Below are positions 12,557 through 22,318 of a stretch of DNA of 64,000 bases, piece by piece (positions within the stretch are counted from its first letter, which is position 1; every line of letters starts with the position of its first letter). Below the pieces are notes generated by a model. It did not search any database, was not told where the DNA came from, and saw nothing but the letters and a program-made list of their open reading frames with translations. The position numbers and the translations under genes were made by a program. Origin of the DNA: Hyaloscypha bicolor E (Eukaryota; Ascomycota; Leotiomycetes; Helotiales; Hyaloscyphaceae); the NCBI RefSeq assembly GCF_002865645.1, contig NW_020194562.1, positions 1 through 64,000 of the forward strand, read 5' to 3'.

Positions 12557-13848
12557 TTTTTTTATTTATTTTTTTATTTTTTTAATTTTTTCTTTTATTT
12601 ATAATTTAAATATTATAAATAAAATATATTTTAATTTTAGAATTTTTTTTATATTTTAAATCTTTTTTTTTCTTATTATTATTATATAAATTATTTATAA
12701 TAATTTATTATATTAATATAATTTATATTTATAATAATAGTAGATTAATTTCTTTTATTTATTTCTAATAAACTTAGAATCTAAATTCTATCTTTATATT
12801 TTCTTTTAATATTTAACTTAATTAGGCTATTAGAAAAATAAATATATTAAATCTTATAAATTACTTAAAAAATTTAAATAATAAAAAAAAATAAAAAAAA
12901 TAAAAAGAATAAAAGTTCTATAAAGAATTAAATTTAATATATTATAAAAAAGTATATAATATACTTATTTAGCTTATATTATATAATAGAATCTAGAAAC
13001 TAATTTCTTATTTCTAAATAAAAAAGAGCCTAAATAATATATAATTATATAATTTCTTTCTTTAAAGAAGCTGGATTAATTTAAGCTAGGCTATATATAT
13101 TACTAGCTTATAATACTTATAATTAAATTAGTTAGTAGATTTTACTAGAATATCTCAAATAAATATAATTATATAACTTAAATAAATATATAATTACATT
13201 TATTTTAGTTTTAGGTTATATATATTAAAATAAGCTTTTTTAATTTACTAAAAGCCTAATACTAAGCTTTTATAATATAGTTAGAACTAACTATATATAT
13301 TCTTACTATTATAATAATCCCTTAGCTATAATATAATAGAAGCTCTAGCTTTCTTATTATTATTTCGGGTATTAATAGCTTTCCGGAAAGAGAAAATAGA
13401 ATAGTTAGTCTATAAATAGTCTCGAGTATATTATACTAGTAAGCTAATTATAAATTTAAAGCCCTAATAAGTAATATAAATAGTTTTCCTCCGGAATAAA
13501 TACCTAATAAAATAACTTATATAGGAAAGCTTAGGGAATAAAACCCTAAAATATAACTAGTTACTAATTCTTTTACTATTCTAGTTCTTATACTATTTCT
13601 ATTTCTTACTTATTTAATTAGGAAAAAGTAAGGAGAAAAGAAGAAGAAATAGTTAGAAGAAAAGAGAATAGGAAAAGAGAAAAAAAAGAAAAAAGAAAAG
13701 ATAAAAAGTAAGTAAAAAGGGCTTTATATACTTCTTAAAACTAAACTAGTATTTTTATATAATATCTCTTATTTAAAAAATAAGACTAAAAAAAATGAAT
13801 TTATTTATTACTAAATATTATAGGAATATTTATTAAAAAGCAAATTAG

Positions 13849-13920
13849 AAGCCTAATTAGGAATCGAATCTAGGCTATAGAATTTACTAATTCTATATAC
13901 TATTATTATATTATTAGATC
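13849..13920 (-). pseudogene. tRNA-like module inside the repeat (copy B)
   Basis: Counterpart of 1288-1359. The B-box-like GATTCGATTCC is still intact on the minus strand while the acceptor stem has decayed (GATCTAA). It is clearly non-functional as a tRNA. Confidence 0.4.
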
Positions 13921-14353
13921 TTTTAGTAACTATTATTTAATTATAGTTAGTTCTTATTTAGCCTATACTAGATAATAGAGTTTTATAAAATAATTCCTTA
14001 TTTTAATATATAAGACCTAGTTCTATAAGCAAGTATTATAGCTATACTATAGCTATAAATAGTAAATACTATTATAGCTAACTAGATACTTAGTTATCTA
14101 ATACTTGTCTTTAGGCCAGAGCTTATATTCTCTTAGCTCGGCTATATTTCTTAAATTATAGCTACTAAGAAGCTTTATAGTTGCCTTAAGCTCGTTTTCC
14201 AAGAATTAATATAGCTATACTTATAAATACTATTCTTAACTATATATCTCTAGAATAATATAGGACTTATAGATATAGTAAATAGTAATTCTATAAGCTA
14301 GATTATATAATAATATAATAAGAATATATTTCGAGATAAGGAAATACTTATTA

Positions 14354-14490
14354 AATAGTAATAGGAAAGATGCCTCTTTACTAAAATCCCTTTTACTAGA
14401 AAGTATATTAGTTAGTAGTATATATACTAATTAGTATATAAGTATTCTTATTTTTTACTAAAAAAGAAATCTCGTATAAGAGATAGAATT
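14354..14490. repeat. ~130-bp palindromic element, copy 3 (degraded)
   Basis: Matches copies 1 and 2 but with most C and G replaced: TTTTTACTAAAAAAG stands where copy 1 has TTTTACCGAAAAAGG. It closes copy B of the long repeat. Confidence 0.65.
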
Positions 14491-15567
14491 AGCTAAAAAT
14501 CTATATATAACTAGTTTTATATATAATAAACCTAAATATAATATAAAACTTATTTGGAAAGGTTCTAGTTATTAAACTATTAGGTTTGAGTTTAAAAACC
14601 TTAGAAAAATTAAACTAAAATTTCTTTTATTATATTATAAATCTATTTTTAGACTTTTTAGCCGCTAGTCTAGCTTTATACTACTATGAGAGCTTATATT
14701 TAAATTTTGGGCCTTTTATATAAGAAATAGCCTAAGGTAAAAATCATTTGTATTTTTAACTATTTTCTAGCTTTACTTATTAATAACCTAGCTTATATAA
14801 GACCGATTCTTATAAAAAGTGGGTCCAGAAATCGGGCTAAATTAGGAGATTTGATATATAAAATTTTTATATAACTTGTTTAATAAAAATAGAGGACTTC
14901 ATAGATATTTCGATTTCCTTAGAGTGCTTCTAATAAAAAGTCATGGAGTTCTCAGAGAACTCCATAGCGGTGTAGTATAGGGGTCGGAATACTAAAATTA
15001 AGCGAGCATCATCATGTGCACAGTGTCCACCGGCAATTCCTTTGCCGACCGCCACAAAACTAATTCCCAAAACGGCGACTTCGTCTTCCTACCTCCCAAG
15101 GACCCACCCGCTGGCCAGCCAAATGTGGAGGGCCTCATCCCCATCATCATGGCCGTCGCCGTACCATCTTTTGAACTGCTTGAGGACGCTCATGGTCTGC
15201 CCCTTCTCTTCCAAGGTTATCCAACAGGTCGCTAACGGAACACATCTCAAATAGCGTCTTCTCCCCATCTCTTGAGCTAAGCAGAGTCTGAGGTCTATCT
15301 CAAGCATTTAGTAACTCCGATCATTGACGAGCACCGCGATGCGTCACGCACCTCTCGAGGCTCCTCTTGCCCAGCAGACCCGGCCCTGGGCAGTGAGCCT
15401 GCGGCACGGAAACGGGGGCACCAAGACACGTATACACCTAACTGGCGGGCTCGACTAATCCGGCTCAATGTCCGATCCAACCCCGTACTTCTAACCACCA
15501 TGGTCGGCGGACTTGTTAACAAAACTCCTACTCTCCAGTTCCGCCAACTCCTACTCTAAGAACCGCC
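14491..15567. other. intergenic; unassigned decayed sequence
   Basis: The first ~450 bp are AT-rich. From about 15000 the composition is normal. A 73-codon frame at 15014-15235 opens with an ATG but I cannot place it in a family. It may be debris of the gene whose 3' end is the CBM6 relic. Confidence 0.45.
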
Positions 15568-15978
15568 ATAGATGCTACCTCACACATTCTGGCCTCGACA
15601 TTTAGCTCCAATAACGACGGAGTGCAGACCGAAACAACCGCAGACGTTAGTGGTGGCCAGGATCTCGGATGGATTTCTAACGGAGACTGGATGGCTTTTA
15701 ACAACGTGGACTTCTACGCTAGTGGCCTAACCCAGTTCATTACTCGAGTTTCATCTGGAGCTGCAGCGGGTATCAGCGGACTTGTGCAGGCCTGCATTGA
15801 TAGTCCTACCGCTGTCCCAGTAGCTAAGTTCGCTATCGCGAATACAGGTGGTTGGCAGAGTTGGGAGACTATTCCGGCAAATTTGACTCCTGTGTCTGGA
15901 GTGCTTACTTTGTACTTGACTTTTGCGAGTGGGCAGTCGAGTGACTTTGTGAGTGTTAATTGGGTTACTTTTAGTTGA
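15568..15978 (+). pseudogene. 5'-truncated gene end encoding a CBM6 carbohydrate-binding module
   Basis: The frame reads as an almost complete family 6 carbohydrate-binding module: TETTADVSGGQDLGWISNGD, then FAIANTGGWQSWETIPAN, ending VSVNWVTFS before TGA. Such modules normally sit at the C-terminus of secreted fungal xylan/arabinan-acting glycoside hydrolases (family knowledge). A stop lies just upstream in the same frame at about 15520, and no catalytic domain, signal peptide or convincing start is found in the 500 bp before it. It therefore looks like the tail of a broken hydrolase gene next to a RIP block. An unseen upstream exon is the alternative. Confidence 0.7.
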
Positions 15979-16255
15979 TTGGTTTGTGAGAAGGGATGAC
16001 TTTCGCCTCCCGAGGGCCTTCTTGTACTTCGCAAATAGTTTAATACATCTTCTTTCGCTAAGCTCTTGTTCTGACTGTGGAAAAGGTTCTCAAAAAAAAA
16101 AGGGAAAAGAATAAAAAGGAAAAAAATAGAATGGTTACTTTGCTCTAGAGATACATAATTCGTATTCAATCTTGTTCTTATCCTTAAAGTTTATTCGTAC
16201 TCTCGCCTGAGTTGCTTGTCCGCCGGGGGAACTTAATACTCTTTCATCCCTGCCT

Positions 16256-17238
16256 TCATGCTTCTTCTGCTACACCCCTTGCTATTTCCTGCAATTGCAA
16301 CACCTCCAAACATTCTTTAACCTTCTTTAAATACTCTTCCTCATCCCCTCTAAGCCCTTGCAATTTCTGCACACTGTGTAGCTTCTGTTGAAGCAGTTGC
16401 TGGGAACTTGGCCTTTGGAACTTCTCTGGCGGGATCAACTCAAACTCTTCAGAACGCTTTTGAGCTTCAAGAATCCTGACTACAACCCAAGTGAAATAGT
16501 ATAAGCAAGAGACAACAACGGCAATAACAAACACAATGAACACGTTTCGATATGCAATACCACTCTGTTCAATATGATTTAGCCATGAAAACAAAAGATA
16601 GAGTCCAAACCCTATAAGAAATAGCACTACCGCAAGGTTAAGCAAAAGATTTGGAATCTCAGATATTTTCAACGCCGAAATCGAACTTTCTAGAGGCATT
16701 AAGGAATACGGTTCGCAGTGTTTCATCCTCCCTTTTCCTCGACTTAGCCATAATCGAATATCAAGAGCGCTGTTCAGTCTTCCGACCTGTTGGTTCAAGG
16801 ACGTTGCAGAAGTAACTGAAAGAATACCAAACACCATACTAGTCGAGAATAATGCACGAACAGTCCAGTGTATATCGTCCATATTTGGTAATTGCAAAGC
16901 TGAAAGGCCGATACTCGCAAAGATTGCTCCCTTGATAAATTCAATCTACTGGGTTTCCACTGTGTGACTAGTTGACTTACTGCTATTGCAACGGCATTAC
17001 ACCCGTCAGTATATGTTTTTTTCCATTGCATCATTTCCTCGTCCTTCCAGCAATTGATATTCCAATGTGCTATTTGGACATCTGCTAAATTAAGCAGGCC
17101 GAGAGTACTAATAAATTCGAACTTCCCAAGCCTTTCGCGACGGTAATTTAAAGCAAGTGCCTCGGCAATGAGCTGATATATCTTATTTGCCTGGCTGACA
17201 ATTCCAAGAGCACTGCCGGCCACGCTAATAGGGTCCAT
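16256..17238 (-). CDS. two-TM membrane protein with an NLR-type N-terminus
   Basis: Two exons, 17238-16981 and 16930-16256, give 310 aa with phase 0 at the 50-bp intron, which has a GTAAGT donor and an AAG acceptor. The start MDPISVAGSALGIVSQANKI is the hydrophobic helix that opens many fungal NLR and NLR-associated proteins. The rest has no NACHT or NB-ARC motif. Instead there are two membrane segments (~181-202 and ~215-237) and a Gln/Glu/Leu-rich helical tail. The joined sequence AIA|GAIFASIGLSALQLPNMD reads smoothly, supporting the splice. Function is unknown. It could be a stand-alone membrane partner of an NLR-type system. It is flanked by AT-rich relic DNA but is itself intact. Confidence 0.75.
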
Positions 17239-17655
17239 GACTCTTTTGCTTCGAACAGATGGCGGATGACAGACAAAATGGGATTATAAGTTATAATTTG
17301 AGGGAGATAGTATATTTTGGAATAAAATTATTCTGACTGTAGACGAAAGTCCATCCCTTAAGAAGATAATAGGAAGAGCTGCATCTTACATATTTAGCTG
17401 GCCAGCGCATACATGCAGTATGCTGTGTAACAAGTCTAAGCGAAAAGCAGGACTCTGGCTTTCGGGCATCTAACCGCATTTGGCCTAACACGCTTGCCGA
17501 AACTCCACTGCCAAGCCCCTCGATCGATCTTGAGCTTGACGAAGAGGTCGATAAAAGAAAGTGATAAGTGGGCGAATCCTTCGCGTTCCACTCAACCAGT
17601 TTAAACGGATACAAAGTTAACTACTATTACAAAGCTAAGAGAACCACGGCTTAAG
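17239..17655. other. 5' flank of the two-TM gene
   Basis: Normal-composition sequence. A 107-codon minus-strand frame at 17291-17614 has no recognisable content and I do not call it. Confidence 0.45.
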
Positions 17656-18990
17656 AGTAATATCTATATAACTTACTCGTATTAATTAATAATAAAAACG
17701 CTTGAACTTAATTTATTGGTATATTAGTTAATAAACTAATATAATTAACTTAAAGATACTATTATATAAAAATTTCTACTTAAAGTAAATATATTAAAGT
17801 TTAATATTAATTGCTTTATATATATAAAGAGAGAGAAGAAAAGACTTTTCTTTATTTAATTTTTACTTTTTTAAACTATAATAATTTACTTAATAATATT
17901 CGAATTAAATAATTTTTAAAACTTTTTTTTTAAATAATTTTAAAACTTATTTATTATATTAAACATTAAAAATATAACTTATATTAAAAGTATTATAAAA
18001 AGGTATTAAAAGAAAGAATAAATCCTTAAATTTAAAATTTATTAAAAAAAAAAATTACTTAAAGAAAAATATAAAAAAGAAAAGTTATATATAAGTAATT
18101 ATATTATATACTTTAATTACTTTTAAGTTATTATATAAATCTTTATTATAATATTATTTTCACTTTTTAATAAAATAATTAAAAAGTTAAATTCAATTAA
18201 TTAAACTTTAAAATTTATTATAAAAAAAAAAGACTTATTTAAATTTTTTTTAAAAAAAAACTCTTAAATATAACTTTATATATAAGAATTATTATTTATA
18301 TTAAGAATATTCTTTTAATTAAATATAATAATATTAATATAAGTATAAAATAAAGAAAGTTAATAAAAGATTAATTAAGGTAATAAGTTAATTAATTAAT
18401 TAAAAAGAGCTTATTAATGCTTTATATAACTCATTAATTAATAATAATTTATTAACCAAATAAAGCCTGAATTAATTAATTAATTGATTTATTAATTAAT
18501 TATAGATATTAATGAGTAAATCGTTACAAAGCGGCCTTTATTATTATAATAAGTATATAACGTGAGTTAATAAGCTTTAAAACCTCACTCCCTTAGATCT
18601 TTACTTGTGCAATAACTAGTTGCATTAATAAAAGACTACAGTATTCAGTGCAATTAAATACGCCTATCACGCTTTTTTTTTTGTGTTCTATTAGTCTTTA
18701 ATTGCCCGGAAGCATTATACAAATGCATTATATACAAAATTTCTTAAATTAAAGCTCACTTATTATAAGTTAATTTTTAAAGCAATTCTTGCTAGCTTAA
18801 TTCATGCTTCCTTAAAGCTCGATAACCGGGTTTAATCCTTTTATTTTAACTTAATAATAATAAGAAGCTTTTATAACTTTTAACTAACGTATTAACTTAA
18901 TTAAAACTCTCTCGTATAAATGTAATATAATTATCTTTTATGCATTTGCCGTCAAGCATTATCCTCTTGACGTCTCTCTTTTTAAGTCTC
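17656..18990. other. AT-rich gene-free block
   Basis: More than a kilobase of A/T-dominated DNA with TTAATTAATTAA runs (18390-18500) and no open frame. It is probably RIP-destroyed repeat DNA, but no second copy in the window proves it. Confidence 0.6.
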
Positions 18991-20163
18991 TTAACTCCTT
19001 CTTTTACTTAACGTGTTTCTTATACTATTATTATACTTCTCGAGGGAATAAAAGAGAGTGTCCTTTATTAAGCTTATAATTAAGGAATAGCTAGCCCGCT
19101 TTCAAGGATTAGTGCTTTATATATAATAATAGCTAAGGCCTCCTTGCCCTTCGTATAAACTACTCTTATAATTACTTAAGAAACACGTTAAACTCCGGTT
19201 ATAAATTCTTGTCCGTCTTAACGCCTTTGCTTTATGCCACTACAAGCCCTTTCTTATTAATTTATCACTGTCGCTAGAGGTCTTAAAGCCTTTAACTAGC
19301 GATTTTCTTTGCTTGAACGTTGTGTGTATTTAGCTTTCACTGTGCGCGGGTTACACCCTTCGATCTTAACGAGAGGTATAGCTCGTCATACGCGTCGAAG
19401 GAGGAGTGGATTTGCGCTTATATTTAGAAAAAAGGTCCTCTAATCTCTAAAATGTCGTGTTTTCGTCGATTCGATGTGCTGCTACGTTTATGCCTTAGTA
19501 TAAAGTAATCTCAATGTGTGTGTGGCAATAGTTGGATCTTAAAGAATCGACGTGTGTCTTTGTTGCTATGCGCGACAAAACGCGTCTATAAAGCCTTTCA
19601 CAACGAAAGAAGGCTCTAACAACGCGTCAAATATCGCAATTAACTCAAACTTGGCTCTGCAGACTCTCAATAGAGGGCTGGAGGTTCGTAGGATGCACCG
19701 CGTACAGGTATTGAGTCCTGCATCCCACGCCTATCACGCTATCTATGACGAGAGTGAGCTAGTCACGTGGACACATACTCGTCACAAGGTGGAAAATTGA
19801 TATTTTACCTTGGTAGCTACGTAGTTCTGGGCTCTGGCGATGAGACCAATCGAACCACGCAACGGACAAATGGCGATTTGGACTAAGCGGACGGAGTGAG
19901 AGAAGTACCTGCGAGTTCAAGCTGATAAAATCAATCGAATTCCTGGCTCTCAGTCTCCTGGTTGTCCGAGACCTGAGCGAACAATCCGAGGCTGCTGGCA
20001 ACTGGCAGCAGAGTGGGGCAAGACTCTAGATCCGTCGTTGATTGCTTTTCGGTATGTTATTCTCCTAATGCAGCTAAGTGTGACCCGCATCAGCAATGGA
20101 ATTGCTAAATCTTAGATTTTGCAGTAATTCTTGAATGATAAATATCTAGAGCCTTGTTTCCCT
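18991..20163. other. intergenic, nothing assignable
   Basis: Intermediate composition with a gradual return to normal GC from about 19300. Short open frames (for example 19552-19800) show no domain or motif. Confidence 0.45.
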
Positions 20164-20645
20164 TCACTTCGGCTGCTCAACCAACCATTCCAACCCCTCA
20201 TCAACCTTCCTCCTATACTCCTTAGAGAACTCCGCACCAGGGAAGATATTCCAAAACCCGTGTATCAACCCACCAAAGATATCAACTATCGTCTCCATAC
20301 CGATTTCTCTCAACATCTTTTCATAATCAGACCAGCATCTCTCCAGGGCTCTGCACCTGCAACAACCATGTATGTGGGTGGGAGATTGTTGTGCCCGTTA
20401 GGCCAGAGCAATGGGGACCGCAATGGATCGTGAGGATCTAGCTTGATGAAGCCTGGAGAGGTAAGCGCGGGTGGCAAATATTGAAATTCAATGAAAACTT
20501 ACTCCCAATAAACTGGCTTGTGGTTTGATTGAAAATCGGCCCATCTCTGTTTTGTTCGGAGGATATATCCCTATGCCGGTATTTCTCGGGAAGAGCAGAG
20601 TGGATACATGGCATTGGGATAGAGGTGAAAAGGCTTGTCAATGGC
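20164..20645 (-). pseudogene. alpha/beta hydrolase (esterase/lipase type) relic with a frameshift
   Basis: On the minus strand, ALPEKYRHRDISSEQNRDGP runs to a 50-bp intron (20502-20453, GTAAGT...CAG). After it come GFIKLDPHDPLRSPLLWPNG and LPPTYMVVAGAEPWRDAGLI, which then stop. One base out of frame, the protein resumes with YEKMLREIGM, GGLIHGFWNIFPG and FSKEYRRKVDEGLEWLVE before TGA at 20164. This is the C-terminal half of a fold-3 alpha/beta hydrolase (the GLxHGFW region carries the catalytic His in that family). A one-base loss near 20330 and absence of the N-terminal half with its GxSxG mark it as a pseudogene. Confidence 0.75.
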
Positions 20646-22318
20646 GGAATGAAATTTCGTCACGCCAGAGGTGAGACATGGTGATCATTGTTGTTGCACC
20701 GGAAGAACTGTTTCTGATGACTCTACTTGCCTGCAATCCCACGTCTCCCTGCCCACTTGTGTCCCAGTCTCTGGCACGTTTCGTGTTCGGTCTCAGGGCC
20801 AATGGTGCAATCTGAAATCTGTGGCAGCCAAGTAGCTAGACATCGGTCCTTCTCGTCTCAGATCAGACCAGATCAAGGCACACAGAGCTCAAGCTCACCG
20901 AGACTTGGACGTAATTCATCCCGCAGCGCAGCCAGGTAGCAGCCAACTGCGTCATTGTGAGGCACTTCTTCGATTGGGCCAAAGCAACCCCTCTGCTATC
21001 GCAATCGCTGAGAAGCATCGCTATTGGGGTTATGATGGTAGGATGACAAGGAGAGGAAACTGAGCGAGGTCCATCCTTGTATCTCGATCAATACAACGCG
21101 ACTCAGAGGATTAATTGCCGTCGCGACATCGAGTCTAAAATGGTGGATCAAGCTTCAAACTGGCTGCATGGCCCAAGTTTGACACGGCGAGACCGACGGA
21201 GGATGTTGTGTAGGGTCCAGGCAGAGGAGTAAAAGAGCGCAGGGATGAGACACAGGCAACCGAGCGAAGGAAGGGTTAAGAAAAGATTAAAGAAAATAGT
21301 TGAGTAGTAAGGGAGCGCAACTTTTATAGACGTTGAAAGCAGCGGCTGGACCGTGTACACACCTTGCCCGATGTGGCGGGCACTAAACCCGGGATAGCAA
21401 ACACCACGACTGAGATTACTTTTTTAAAAAATAAAGAAATTAGCTTATAAGATATTTATTAATAAATAATAAAATAATAAAATAAATTAGTAAATTATAA
21501 AACTATAATATTAAATTCAATATAAAACTAATTTTTATTTCTTTTATAAGGTTTAAAAGAGCTTTTAATAATATATATATATTTAATAATTTATAAGCCT
21601 AAAGCCTATAATATAAATAATAATATAATTATATTATGAAAAGGCTGCTAATCTCCCTAATTAATACCTGCAATATCCGAGGTTTATTATGTGCCCTTTA
21701 ATTACGTGCGACCCTGCATATATTATAGTTTCGCTTTTTTAAAATTCTTTTTTCGCGAATTGTTTTCTAGACCCTAGTCGGCCTTAGTACTTTCATATAT
21801 ATGAGAGGCAAATAACCAGAAAGTCACTTTCTAAGATTTGATAAATGGTATCGGAAGTAGAAAAGCCGGTTATAGAAGGATTCAGTTTCGTGGAGAACAA
21901 GCTAATAGCGGAATATTTTGAGCTATGTAAGGGTGGTGCGCGAGCGGCTGTCGGGACAGACAAATTATCTCCCAAAGTTATCGGCCGTGGGGGAAAATCC
22001 GAGTCCTTACCTGCTAATCCACGAATAAGAACCCTCCACGTCGGTTCCGAAGGATTATTTTCAGCAGGAGACCATGGTTATCCGATCCCGGCTAATCAGG
22101 ACAGACCATCGACGCCGATCGATCAGGCTACATGTAGAGAGTGTGGGCTCATGGATGGAAATGATAATGATTGATTGCTATGAATATCTCAGGGAAAGCT
22201 ATATGTATAGGTGCACGGGGCTATGCAACTGTCCCTGAACTCGGCTTCGTCCACGAACAATTACATTTTGCTCCTTTCGGCTTCGACCTGAACCAGATTT
22301 CTTCCTCGAATCTAAAAA
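20646..22318. other. intergenic with an AT-rich patch
   Basis: No N-terminal part of the hydrolase could be traced upstream. 21420-21650 is an AT-rich patch. An ATG-started 109-codon frame at 21845-22174 precedes the HET gene but has no recognisable domain, so I leave it uncalled. Confidence 0.45.

Larger units (their letters stand above)
12557..14490. repeat. RIP-mutated transposon copy B
   Basis: Full-length match to 1-1926. Where copy A has CACGTGAC (609-616) this copy has TATATAAC, and where copy A has a GC-rich gagcaaggagaag stretch this copy has only A/T substitutions. The change is one-directional (C:G to T:A), as RIP would produce. It carries the tRNA-like block at 13849-13920 and ends with palindromic element copy 3. 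Confidence 0.8.

Noticed and set aside
17291..17614. 107-codon minus-strand frame
   Set aside because: No domain, low-complexity Ser run, and composition typical of chance frames; it does not join the neighbouring gene.
21845..22174. 109-codon ATG-started frame before the HET gene
   Set aside because: No recognisable motif and no evidence that it splices into the HET gene, which has its own ATG and a complete frame.
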